Positions 54,247 to 63,643 of a DNA stretch of 64,000 bases are shown piece by piece. The DNA lies in IMG/VR virus record IMGVR_UViG_3300025108_000024, positions 1 to 64,000 of that record, one strand, 5' to 3'. A program made the translations under genes and the position numbers. The notes below the pieces were generated by a model. It was not told where the DNA came from, searched no databases, and saw only the letters and a program-made list of their open reading frames with translations. The stretch's first letter is position 1. Each line of letters starts with the position of its first letter. The DNA is from a virus.

Positions 54247-56092
54247 TTGATACTTCTTTTATATCTATACCATGTAACTGTCCTAATGTTTGTATATCCA
54301 TAGGATCTACTTCATATATACCAGGTAAAGCCCACCATGTTTTATGTTGTCTAGTACCATTATAATAATCCAACCATCTTAAATGTATTTGATCATCTGA
54401 TTCTTTAAATCTAGATACTCTAATATTACCTCCGTTAGCTCCTACACTACCTAAAGTTTTAGTTAAATTATCTGCACTTCCATTTTCATAATTACCAAAA
54501 GCCCTACACCAATTTTTACTATAAAATTCATTTCCTTGAGCATCAGTAAACCAATGTGGTAAAAACCAATAAGCCATTAAAGACCATTTGTCCTTTTCTA
54601 TATTATAATATGCCGGATAATGTGAGTAAGGATTTGTTGTATTACCAGTGCCAGAATAAGCATATGTAGGTACTTGTGAACCATTACTTCGTGTATGCGT
54701 ACCAAAATAATTATTACCACCGGTTTTTTCTTTACAATTCATCCATATTAATCCTACATACATTTTATTAGAATCTATGTTAACATAACCTATATCATTG
54801 TATCTATTAGAATCACTTGTTAGATTTTTACCTTCATGGATAGAATATTCATTTCTTGCTGTAAGTGTCCTATCAAACCATCTTACATCTTGTGAATCAA
54901 AACCAGACCCAAGTCTTGAATCTCCTAAATTTGGTTGATTAGTTAAGTTTCTATCTGATGCCCAAAGGTTATAATATGATGTAGCATCTCCTAGCTTAAA
55001 ACCTATATGCTCTGATATATGTCTAGCTGACATTACATTATTTTGCAAACAGACTGTCTTTTTAGTTTGTGGTTTAAATCCACATCTTTGAATTTGTATA
55101 TTTCTTATAGAGGAAACACCTGTATCTATATTACTAGGCATATGATAATGACCAGTTCTTAAATATTTAGCTGCAGCGTTTCCTGTATTACTTCCACTTG
55201 CTGTATCTGCTGCTCTATCCCATCTATAAAAAAGCTCAAATGTTTCCCATTCTACAGAATAATTACTAACAGCAGAAGATCTAATCCAACCATCTGTATC
55301 TGATGCACTCCAAAAATAAGAAGTTACTTTACCACCTGCGTTTAATCTATCTAGACTAACTTTTTGTTGACCTGTCATTCTAACATATTCTCCATCATAC
55401 AAGGAGTTTCTACCTGTTTCATCTATAGTAAAATATTTATGATGAAAACCGTATCCTGTACTGGCATAGTTTATTTCAACTATGCTTTCTCCATTTGTAA
55501 TTTCTGGACCATATCCCTCAGCTCCTAGCATATCCCAATCATCAGATACTGAAAATGTTACGTAAGCTGCATCTGCACCACTTGTATTTGAGTGTAATGC
55601 TTCTTTTATAATTCCTAATCTGCTTGTTCCTATTGCAGCGTATGGATGCCTGTGAGTTGGTCCATTTGGTAAGCCTGGTAATTTAAACCAGTGGTTAGCT
55701 CTTACTAAATTCATTGCATCTGCAAGACCTGAATTAGTTCCTATAGCATCAAAAGAAGACATACAATAAATGACATTTCCTAATTCACCTGATTGTATAT
55801 CCATTAATTTTTTTGCCAAATTATCTCTCTCAAGTTCTGAACCATATACGTCATATCTTCTAATAGAAGTTACAAGCTCCATAGTACCATGATCTAAAAT
55901 TGCTAAGGATATTCCTCTACCTCCAACGTTTTCTCCTTGTTGTTTTCCTTCTCTATTTATCCAACGGATATATCCAACCCCGGTATCATTAGCATTATAA
56001 CTAGTACCTTTAACTTGGATATTAGCAACTAAGTCTCCTTGTGGTTCAGAAAACTCATTATGTTTTAATTCTCTTAAAGTTGTTAAATCCAT
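54236..56092 (-). CDS. Virion protein with ILEI/FAM3-like domain (618 aa)
   Basis: The N-terminus (LRELKHNEFSEP, residues 6-17) matches the head of the 1361-aa fibre (LSHLKHGEFYFP). Residues about 58-168 resemble the ILEI/FAM3 carbohydrate-binding-like fold: GRGISLAILDHGTMELVTS, RRYDVYGS, LAKKLMDIQSGELGNVIYC, then YAAIGTSRLGIIKEAL. The remainder is beta-rich with many Trp/Tyr/Gly (FHHKYFTIDETGRNSLYDGE, WETFELFYRWDRA, HYHMPSNIDTG), consistent with a glycan-contacting fibre tip. Encoded between two collagen-like genes, starting 10 bases after the 500-aa gene. Receptor binding is inferred. Confidence 0.7.
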   Translation of the reverse strand: MDLTTLRELKHNEFSEPQGDLVANIQVKGTSYNANDTGVGYIRWINREGKQQGENVGGRGISLAILDHGTMELVTSIRRYDVYGSELERDNLAKKLMDIQSGELGNVIYCMSSFDAIGTNSGLADAMNLVRANHWFKLPGLPNGPTHRHPYAAIGTSRLGIIKEALHSNTSGADAAYVTFSVSDDWDMLGAEGYGPEITNGESIVEINYASTGYGFHHKYFTIDETGRNSLYDGEYVRMTGQQKVSLDRLNAGGKVTSYFWSASDTDGWIRSSAVSNYSVEWETFELFYRWDRAADTASGSNTGNAAAKYLRTGHYHMPSNIDTGVSSIRNIQIQRCGFKPQTKKTVCLQNNVMSARHISEHIGFKLGDATSYYNLWASDRNLTNQPNLGDSRLGSGFDSQDVRWFDRTLTARNEYSIHEGKNLTSDSNRYNDIGYVNIDSNKMYVGLIWMNCKEKTGGNNYFGTHTRSNGSQVPTYAYSGTGNTTNPYSHYPAYYNIEKDKWSLMAYWFLPHWFTDAQGNEFYSKNWCRAFGNYENGSADNLTKTLGSVGANGGNIRVSRFKESDDQIHLRWLDYYNGTRQHKTWWALPGIYEVDPMDIQTLGQLHGIDIKEVSNEK

Positions 56093-56102
56093 TGATTTAG
56101 TA

Positions 56103-57605
56103 TTATACTGTAAATCTCATAGTTACTCCATCAAAAGAAATACCAGATCCGGCAATTCCTAAAGTAGTACCACTAAAAGTTAAGTTTGATTCTGCTTGTA
56201 CAGTTGATCCACCTGTTGCTGTAATTACTCTATTATTAGCATTTGATGTTACAGCTAAAGTATCACCAGTATCTCCCTTATCTCCCTTATCACCTTTGTC
56301 TCCTTTGTCTCCTTTTGATCCATTTGTTCCGTCTGTGCCATTTGTCCCGTCTATTCCGTCTTTTCCGTTTGTTCCGTTTGTTCCAGGGTCACCTTTATCT
56401 CCCTTATCTCCTTTTGATCCGTTAGTCCCATCAGTTCCATTAGTTCCAGGATCACCCTTGTCTCCTTTATCCCCTTTAGCTCCATCAGTTCCATTTGTAC
56501 CATCGGTACCATTAGTTCCATCTGCTCCAGGTAATCCACGTGAACCGTCTGATCCATCTGTACCATTCGTTCCTGGATCTCCTTTATCACCTTTTGCACC
56601 TTTACCTCCATCAACACCGTCAGTACCATTTGTACCTGGATCACCTTTGTCCCCCTTGGGTCCTCTTGCCCCATCTGTTCCATCAGTTCCGTCAGTCCCA
56701 TCAGTTCCTGCGTCACCCTTATCACCTTTATCACCTTTAAGTCCTCTAGGTCCAGTTTGCCAAGATGTTAAACCACTATCAGCATTATAGTCTGTATCAT
56801 TTGGTAATATTATAACACCCGGCATCCACTTTAAAGATCCTGTATCTGCATTATGTTGAGCTATCAGTAACCATTCTTCATCAGGAAGAACTGAAGCTCC
56901 ATTGTAATCAAGAACTTTAAGGCTTCCTGTATTATATGCTTTACCTGCTTGATGTACCCAATATACACCGTGCCAACTTGGAACTTGAATACCTGTATTA
57001 GCTGGAATATCTATGTGTCCATTAGTACTAAAGTTTTTACTTACAGGTATACATATAATTCTACTTGACCATTTTAATGTAGACCCAGTCCAAGTAACAG
57101 TCCCACCACCACTCATTGAGTAGTTAGCATGTGCATTCTCAATTATAGGACTAAGATCTTGATCTACCCTTGCACCAGCTTGAATACCATCTAATTTTGT
57201 TTTTAATGCTGCTGTAAAGTTTTTGGTAGTTAGGCCACCATCACCTACGGAATAAGTAGTATCTTTATCTACAGTTGTAACGCTAGATGTTGTAGCATCT
57301 GCATGTGTGAAAGTTATAGTATCATTATCTACAGATGCTGATACAATAGGATTTTTAGTCTTATCAAGTTTGTCACCAATCTGACTAGATATTGTTGTAG
57401 CAAAGTTTGGATCATCACCAAGTGCAGCAGCCAATTCATTTAATGTATCTAATGTATTAGGAGCTGAATCAATTAAATTTGTTATAGAAGTTGTTACAAA
57501 TTCTTTTGTAGCAACCGTTTTACCTAAGTGAGTCATTACATCCGTAGATGCAATTTGTTCTCCGCTTATGTTTAATTCTCTTTTAGATGGTGTAGTTGTT
57601 GCCAT
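56103..57605 (-). CDS. Collagen-like fibre protein (500 aa)
   Basis: Residues 1-150 carry tail-fibre motifs (VATKEFVTTSITNL, TLNELAAALGDDPNFATT, FTAALKTKLDGIQAGAR). Residues about 150-280 are a beta domain with WHGVYWVHQAGKAY and WMPGVIILPND. Residues about 283-447 are Gly-X-Y repeats rich in GTDGTNG and GDKGDPG. The 53-residue C-terminus (TLAVTSNANNRVITATGG to GVTMRFTV) is a likely trimerisation tip. It starts at the stop of the 591-aa gene (overlap of one base). The Thr/Asn-rich collagen differs from the Ala/Arg-rich collagen of the 286-aa protein, so they were not copied recently from one another. Confidence 0.8.
   Translation of the reverse strand: MATTTPSKRELNISGEQIASTDVMTHLGKTVATKEFVTTSITNLIDSAPNTLDTLNELAAALGDDPNFATTISSQIGDKLDKTKNPIVSASVDNDTITFTHADATTSSVTTVDKDTTYSVGDGGLTTKNFTAALKTKLDGIQAGARVDQDLSPIIENAHANYSMSGGGTVTWTGSTLKWSSRIICIPVSKNFSTNGHIDIPANTGIQVPSWHGVYWVHQAGKAYNTGSLKVLDYNGASVLPDEEWLLIAQHNADTGSLKWMPGVIILPNDTDYNADSGLTSWQTGPRGLKGDKGDKGDAGTDGTDGTDGTDGARGPKGDKGDPGTNGTDGVDGGKGAKGDKGDPGTNGTDGSDGSRGLPGADGTNGTDGTNGTDGAKGDKGDKGDPGTNGTDGTNGSKGDKGDKGDPGTNGTNGKDGIDGTNGTDGTNGSKGDKGDKGDKGDKGDTGDTLAVTSNANNRVITATGGSTVQAESNLTFSGTTLGIAGSGISFDGVTMRFTV
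56265..56755 (-). repeat. Collagen-like coding repeat array in the 500-aa protein
   Basis: About 55 Gly-X-Y units (GTDGTNG, GDKGDKG) in imperfect 9-bp-based repeats. Confidence 0.85.
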
Positions 57606-59380
57606 TATCTTAGTCTTTTTCTATTGTGTTTATGTTTAATGTTAGTCCTTTTTGCTGCATCATGCATAGATGAATAATTTACACTCATAGCAGAAGCCTC
57701 AACACGAAAAGGGCTTTTGTCATAAAAACCTTTAGCTGAGATCTTTACTTTTAATTGTGTCCCTGTAGAAGAAAACACGTGAGATTCATTTGATGCTTTA
57801 TCATAAGCTTCATACGTTGAACCATTATCATTAGACACTTGTACATTAACGCTACAATCAGCAGGTATAACAAATGAATCCATGTTATGTAAAAATACCA
57901 TATCAACATTTGCATTGTTTTCTAATGTAAATGTTCCATATGTTACTTCCCAATCACCTATAAGTTCATACGGATGTTGATCTTCCCTATGTATTTTAAT
58001 TGAATGACCATCTGAACCATAACCCAATCTTATCCAGTATTTACTACCATTTGCTGATTCCATTAAAACAGGTGAATGACCATAGTCACTTTGTGCAGTA
58101 CTTCCTCTACCGTTAGTAGTTGTATCTTCTTTATGACTAGATCTTCTTTTACTAGCCCAAGTTTTACCTGTACCTATGTCATGATAGCAGAAGTCCATCA
58201 TTGCCCATCCTCTATCTGCACCAACAAACATAAAATTCTTTGAACCTGGTAGCTTATCAGTAGGCGTTCCTTCTGTTTTTTGATACTTAGCTCCTACTCT
58301 TAGATAACCTGGTTGATTAACATTTGTAGTTACATTGTTTAGTGCGTTAGCTTCCATTACATTTGGAACTCCTCCGGTAAAACACGGTGTGTAATCTACT
58401 TTTAGTATATAATCATACCCTCCACACATGATGATATTTGGTTCTGAGTTAGGATTTACAATAAATAAACCAGGATCTCTGTTATAACCATTGACAGTCT
58501 TAGCCGAATTAGCTGAAGTTGTATCTTCTAAATCACACCATAATGTCTGAGGTGTGGATGTTGATGCATTTAATATTACTGTAAAACCACCATTACCTTC
58601 ATAATTCCAATAGTACATTCTATCATTTACTTCATCATAAGATAAAGAAGCACGGTAACCATTTCTATCATTGGTTGCAGAACCCTCATATTTGTATACT
58701 GAAGATTCAAGCATTTGCTGTTCTCCTGTACGCAAGTTTCTTCTTGGAAATTTTCTATAATGTCTTGCATCATGTTCACTTGCATATATCCAATCACCAG
58801 CAGCACATAAACCACCAGCATACCAGTACCCTGTTCTTCTAACATACCCGTTAGCTCTTGAATTTGTACCGGATGGATCTATAAAGTCTGTTGGATTTGG
58901 GTGTGTTGGTCTATCTTCTCTAATTACAAGACCACCATTAGTTGTACCATCTTTAGCACCTCTATAGTCAAATATAGAATAACCGTATACATTGTAACTC
59001 ATTACAACGGCTTTTCCTACGCCTTTAGCCATTGCTGCAGATTGCATGTGATTATATGTAGAACCAGTGTCTCTCCATAAAGCATGACTATCATGATATA
59101 GTTTTGTCATAGACCCATCATTGTTAAGTCTTCTAAAAGCAACACCGTCTCCCCAACCACAAGTCATTAATATATCTCCATCTATATCATATGAATTATG
59201 TCCACCTATACATCTTTCACCACCATCATATTCACCTGATCCACTATTAACAATAGCATTACTCATACCTCCCTTTTGAACAGGGCCTAACGTATGAGTA
59301 CCTTCATGGTCTGACATAAAACAACCAGTGACAACTGAAGCTGAATTTCTATCTAATATTGCGCTTGAAAATCTAGCCAT
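57605..59380 (-). CDS. Structural-block protein, beta-rich (591 aa)
   Basis: No family recognised. The sequence is Gly/Tyr/Trp/Asp-rich with repeating short strands (DIDGDILMTCGWGDGVAFRR, GKAVVMSYNVYGYSIFDYRG, EVNDRMYYWNYEGNGGF, PNIIMCGGYDYILKVDY), a rhythm that would suit a beta-propeller. A C-terminal jelly-roll-like part is suggested around 480-575 (NVQVSNDNGSTYEAYDKASN). The tail is basic (KRTNIKHKHNRKRLR). It overlaps the 53-aa gene by 8 bases and abuts the 500-aa gene. A receptor-facing or depolymerase-like role is possible, but no catalytic residues can be named. Confidence 0.6.
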   Translation of the reverse strand: MARFSSAILDRNSASVVTGCFMSDHEGTHTLGPVQKGGMSNAIVNSGSGEYDGGERCIGGHNSYDIDGDILMTCGWGDGVAFRRLNNDGSMTKLYHDSHALWRDTGSTYNHMQSAAMAKGVGKAVVMSYNVYGYSIFDYRGAKDGTTNGGLVIREDRPTHPNPTDFIDPSGTNSRANGYVRRTGYWYAGGLCAAGDWIYASEHDARHYRKFPRRNLRTGEQQMLESSVYKYEGSATNDRNGYRASLSYDEVNDRMYYWNYEGNGGFTVILNASTSTPQTLWCDLEDTTSANSAKTVNGYNRDPGLFIVNPNSEPNIIMCGGYDYILKVDYTPCFTGGVPNVMEANALNNVTTNVNQPGYLRVGAKYQKTEGTPTDKLPGSKNFMFVGADRGWAMMDFCYHDIGTGKTWASKRRSSHKEDTTTNGRGSTAQSDYGHSPVLMESANGSKYWIRLGYGSDGHSIKIHREDQHPYELIGDWEVTYGTFTLENNANVDMVFLHNMDSFVIPADCSVNVQVSNDNGSTYEAYDKASNESHVFSSTGTQLKVKISAKGFYDKSPFRVEASAMSVNYSSMHDAAKRTNIKHKHNRKRLR

Positions 59381-59534
59381 TCTTTAAGTTTTTTATTTTT
59401 TCTTCACAATGTAGTATACCTTTCTCTAGTAAAACTTTTAAAGTTAAGTCACTATTTTCTATAGAAGTTTCATTTTCTAAATCAGCTTTATATTGCTCTA
59501 ATTGCAATTCCCAATATTCTAAACTTTCTTCCAT
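59373..59534 (-). CDS. Small acidic coiled-coil protein (53 aa)
   Basis: The ATG at 59534 opens a 53-codon frame ending in TAG at 59375-59373, overlapping the start of the 591-aa gene (ATGGCTAG). The peptide MEESLEYWELQLEQYKADLE leads to KVLLEKGILHCEEKIKNLKN; it is helical with heptad-like spacing. It fills the 155-base gap between the 1361-aa and 591-aa genes. It may be a fibre chaperone or a scaffold; no family recognised. Confidence 0.6.
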   Translation of the reverse strand: MEESLEYWELQLEQYKADLENETSIENSDLTLKVLLEKGILHCEEKIKNLKNG

Positions 59535-59535
59535 A

Positions 59536-62500
59536 TTAATTATATATTACGTCAACCCAAAACTGAGTAAAGTTATCATCTTTTGATACAGCATGCATAA
59601 ATGAAGTATTTAATCCATCATATAATAGTGTAGCATTAGCCTTGCTTAAAGAACCTTTGTCAGCATGAGTTTGCCCATATAGTTTATAAGTGTTTATAAA
59701 CCTTGAGTTAATTGAAGGTTGATCCCATTGAATAAAGTGAGCTGTATTTAAAGAAACAGTATATATATTTGCTACATCATTAGTTGGTGTAGTATAATCA
59801 ATTGCTGCTGTCAAAGGATCGGAATAAATACCATTCCTCACAGCATAAACTCTATAATGTATTTTACCTGATTCTGTAAATGAGTCATCTATAACACTCA
59901 TATTCTTTGCAAAATCTTCAGGAGAAAAAACTGATATTAAACCAAAGCTACTATCATTAACAGCACTAAATACCAAATACTCATGATTAGCTTCACCAGC
60001 TTGTTCAAAGGTTACATTAATAGTATCATTTACAACACTTAATGATAAGTTAACTGGTTTAGCAGGTTTAGATATTCCTAAATTTGCAGCAGTTAACGTT
60101 CTTGTAGAATGTGATTGAATAACACCATCAGTCATATTTAACTGATCAATTACTATTGCACCACTTGTATTAATATCTGAATCAGTACCAATTATTGTAT
60201 TGAATGCTAGACTTGGTTTATTAAGTATTAAAGCATCACCGCTTGTTGCATTCCAATCTGCCTGAACATTCTTTTCAGCATCAACAGGAGCATAGGAAGT
60301 AGGAATGTTATCTGCTGTTACATTTCCTGAAACAATAAGATTTGCATTTCCATTACTAGCAGGTTTTAAAACCATTGCATCATAAAGAGTACTTCCTGAA
60401 GGTGTAAATCTCCATCTCCACCAATCATTATTATTGTCATCAGTTAAATTAAAATCAAAGTAAGTATGCGTACCATCTATAGTTGTTGTTATAGATGCAG
60501 CATCTGATGATTGTGCAGCAAATGTCAAGTTTGTAACTCCTGTTAATGAAGTATGATTGTGACTACTTGGTGCAAACGTACTAGGTTTGTTTTTTATAAA
60601 CGCATCACCTGAAGTAGCATTCCAGTCTGATTGTACGTTTTTCTCAGCATCTGTAGGTGCATGAGTTGCTTGACTATGTGTATATGCAGTATCCCAATTA
60701 GAATCTTTTCTTGTTCCTGCTCCAGTTCCACTTGCAGGTTTAGAATATATACCTTCTTTATACATTAACTTACCATCGGCAAGTATTGTGATATCTGTTT
60801 CAGTACCACCTATAACAAACGATTCACCACTACCATAAGAAGCACTATTTGAGTGACTATATTTAATATGTCCAATTTGAGAATCAGGGACATTAGTACT
60901 AAATGTAAGATTAGTAGGTTGACCATTTATTGTGGATCTTAAATTAAGTGCATCACCATTTTGTTCTATTGTTATAGCACCATTAAACGTTCCACCATTT
61001 TTAGCAGAGACAAAATCTGTAGGAATAGTTCCTGTGGCATAACCTGCATCAGCATGGTTACCCCATCCATGTGCTGTTACCCCATTAGCAACATCTGTCA
61101 CGCTAAAATCTAAACTATGATGATATCTTCTCCAATCAGACCATACAGTATTGTATCCTCTTGAATATAAGTCTCCTGTTTGAAAATGAGTTGCTAATTG
61201 ACCTGTTACATTACCACCATTACCAAAAGTAGATATAGCATAATGTTCATTTGTTGGGTTTTTAGTAGTAGGATTTATTCTTCTGCTTGAAGGTGTTTGA
61301 TAATCAGGAGTTGATCCATCACCTATTTGCTTAACAAAACCTAAGCTGTCAATACCATCTAGTTTTTCAGAGTCGGCAGCCTTAGCGTTAGATGCAAGGT
61401 AACCTCCTTTAGCGTGGTCACCCCATCCATATGCAGTAACTCCGTTAGCAACATCCGTTGTAGAAAAGTTATCTGTTGTGTGAACTTGTGCCCAGTCTTC
61501 TTGCCAAGTACCACTTCTTTTATTTCTTATATGAAGCTCTCTTTGATGAAAGTCTTCAAACATCTGAACTGCCCAATCTGATGAATCCCAATACTTAGTG
61601 GTTAGTATACCATCTGATGCTCCAACTGGATCATCTGATGCACCACTTACATCCCATATATGAATACCTGATTGTTTTACAGTATCACCATTTGCATTTA
61701 ATCTAGGGTTTAATTTTAAATATCTACCATCATGGTTGTGACTTGAAGGATCAAATGTAGTAGGTTTGTCTTCTATTTCACTCCAAGTAGGTTTATGACC
61801 TTCAGAATATAAGGCATTGCCATTATGTTTTAAAAGACTGCTTGCATTTGTAGCAAAAGCAATACCATCATTAGAATCGTTCTGTGAACTAATAACTAAA
61901 ACTGAACCACCGTGACCACCAGTGTTTTCAGTGTGACTTATATAAGCTCTATCTGAAAAATCTGTTGTGCCTTCTTTATCAAAGCCGGTGAAATCAATCA
62001 TTCTACCTTGATTAGCCGTTGTAACGTCACCTGTTAAAAGTATATTACCTTTTATACTAAGGTCACCGGTCATAGTATCTCCTGTAACATTTACATAATC
62101 AGCATCGTGATTATGAGATCCAGATGCAAAACCTTGACTACCTACCCATGTTTGTGTTGCTAAATTATCACCTGCGGATTTTGGTAATGCTTGAAAGTTT
62201 ACACTTCCACTATAATCCCAAGTCCAAGGGTCTAATGTTTGACCACCAGAATAATTACTTAATAAAAATAAACTCTGAAACTGAAAATAATCATGAGATG
62301 CATCAGTCCAATCAATATCAATCTCAACACGCATCTCGTTTTTACCATCATGTAAAGAACTAGTTGTGTGCACATTCATACCACGTTGGAAATTGGAATA
62401 AGTCCATCTGGTCTTTTCATTCCAATTAGTTCCGTCAAACGTTTCTATTTTAACATCACATGTATGATCTTTTGTGTCTGACCAAGAACCTTGCAAAACA

Positions 62501-63621
62501 AACAAAGCTGTTGTTGGCCATCCACTACTTCTATTTATAACAAATCTAAAACGCTTGTTTGCGTGTTGTAAACTAAAACCAGTTTCTTCTCTACCATCAA
62601 ATAAAACATCTAAACTTTGACTCCAAGCTTCCCAAGCAGTTCCATTCCAAAATTCAACGTCTTTATAGCTTCTAAATCTAAAAGTATCAAAAACACTATT
62701 TTCAGTAAATAAACGTAAATAGTTTGCTTGATTATAAGAATCATAAAACTGCTGTCCATCAGAAAATGAATGATACTTGTGACCTAAATATTCATAACGT
62801 CCATCTAAGTCTACTGTTTGATTTGTATTACCTGTTACAGTAAGAGTTAGTTTACCATTACTAGTACTAAAGCTAGCACCTGATAAATAATGATTTGTAT
62901 CTGTATTTGTATCTGTAGAAGTTATTGTTACTTTACCTCCAGCACCGTAGCTAAGTGAAACATTTGTTCCTCCAATAAGGTCTAATGTTCCTCCAGACTG
63001 TACGGAAGTACGTTGTACACCGTTAGTCTTTAAATTCCATGATGTATAGTTATCATATACAAGACTATCTATGTAAGACCAAATTCCCCCACTTTTAACT
63101 AAAGCACCACTATTTTGTGTAGGTACACTATTAACAATAGGCCCTATATTAACTTGACCCGTTTCTGTATCAGTTGATGTACTTATAGAAACACCATCAC
63201 CACCTACAGACTGTATAGGAGCTATATCTAATATGCTGTCATTAATATAAGTCCATATAGTTCCACTAGTAACTAATGCTGTACCCGTTTCTGTAATTGT
63301 ATTATTAAAAATAGGAGTTACAACAACCTCACCTGTATCAAGATCTGTGATTGTACTAATTGTTGTACCGTTACCCCTAACTGCTTGAACATATCTACCA
63401 TCAAGGTCAATTGTAACATCTGCAGAACCAGTTACTGTTGCAGTTAAAACACCAGTACCTGTATCAAAAGATAAACCGGAAAGAAACTTATTGCTTCCTG
63501 TTGATTGTGTTGCCCATGTTAATTGACCTGAACCATCAGTTACTAAAACTTGACCGTTGGTTCCATCTGTCATGGGGAAATAAAATTCCCCATGTTTTAG
63601 ATGTGATAGTGATTTGATCAT
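59536..63621 (-). CDS. Large tail fibre protein (1361 aa)
   Basis: The head LSHLKHGEFYFP (5-16) matches the 618-aa protein, then GTNGQVLVTDGSGQLTWAT is a typical fibre repeat start. Repeated fibre modules are visible: DAEKNVQSDWNATSGDAFIK and DAEKNVQADWNATSGDALIL with NKPSTFAPSSHNH; DVANGVTAYGWGDHAKGGY and DVANGVTAHGWGNHADAGY. The C-terminal 230 residues look like two Fn3-type domains (PVNLSLSVVNDTINVTFEQA; YTVSLNTAHFIQWDQPSINS). A discoidin-like/beta domain may lie near 290-460 (FDTFRFRSYKDVEFWNGTAW). This is a long side or tail fibre; receptor unknown. It starts 23 bases after the partial gene at the right end. Confidence 0.85.
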   Translation of the reverse strand: MIKSLSHLKHGEFYFPMTDGTNGQVLVTDGSGQLTWATQSTGSNKFLSGLSFDTGTGVLTATVTGSADVTIDLDGRYVQAVRGNGTTISTITDLDTGEVVVTPIFNNTITETGTALVTSGTIWTYINDSILDIAPIQSVGGDGVSISTSTDTETGQVNIGPIVNSVPTQNSGALVKSGGIWSYIDSLVYDNYTSWNLKTNGVQRTSVQSGGTLDLIGGTNVSLSYGAGGKVTITSTDTNTDTNHYLSGASFSTSNGKLTLTVTGNTNQTVDLDGRYEYLGHKYHSFSDGQQFYDSYNQANYLRLFTENSVFDTFRFRSYKDVEFWNGTAWEAWSQSLDVLFDGREETGFSLQHANKRFRFVINRSSGWPTTALFVLQGSWSDTKDHTCDVKIETFDGTNWNEKTRWTYSNFQRGMNVHTTSSLHDGKNEMRVEIDIDWTDASHDYFQFQSLFLLSNYSGGQTLDPWTWDYSGSVNFQALPKSAGDNLATQTWVGSQGFASGSHNHDADYVNVTGDTMTGDLSIKGNILLTGDVTTANQGRMIDFTGFDKEGTTDFSDRAYISHTENTGGHGGSVLVISSQNDSNDGIAFATNASSLLKHNGNALYSEGHKPTWSEIEDKPTTFDPSSHNHDGRYLKLNPRLNANGDTVKQSGIHIWDVSGASDDPVGASDGILTTKYWDSSDWAVQMFEDFHQRELHIRNKRSGTWQEDWAQVHTTDNFSTTDVANGVTAYGWGDHAKGGYLASNAKAADSEKLDGIDSLGFVKQIGDGSTPDYQTPSSRRINPTTKNPTNEHYAISTFGNGGNVTGQLATHFQTGDLYSRGYNTVWSDWRRYHHSLDFSVTDVANGVTAHGWGNHADAGYATGTIPTDFVSAKNGGTFNGAITIEQNGDALNLRSTINGQPTNLTFSTNVPDSQIGHIKYSHSNSASYGSGESFVIGGTETDITILADGKLMYKEGIYSKPASGTGAGTRKDSNWDTAYTHSQATHAPTDAEKNVQSDWNATSGDAFIKNKPSTFAPSSHNHTSLTGVTNLTFAAQSSDAASITTTIDGTHTYFDFNLTDDNNNDWWRWRFTPSGSTLYDAMVLKPASNGNANLIVSGNVTADNIPTSYAPVDAEKNVQADWNATSGDALILNKPSLAFNTIIGTDSDINTSGAIVIDQLNMTDGVIQSHSTRTLTAANLGISKPAKPVNLSLSVVNDTINVTFEQAGEANHEYLVFSAVNDSSFGLISVFSPEDFAKNMSVIDDSFTESGKIHYRVYAVRNGIYSDPLTAAIDYTTPTNDVANIYTVSLNTAHFIQWDQPSINSRFINTYKLYGQTHADKGSLSKANATLLYDGLNTSFMHAVSKDDNFTQFWVDVIYN

Positions 63622-63643
63622 AATTAATTATTATAAATTTATT

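Noticed and set aside
9345-63621. Possible TAG stop-codon recoding, known in some crAss-like phages
   Set aside because: The nrdA and 53-aa genes end naturally at TAG and the large genes are open in the standard code.
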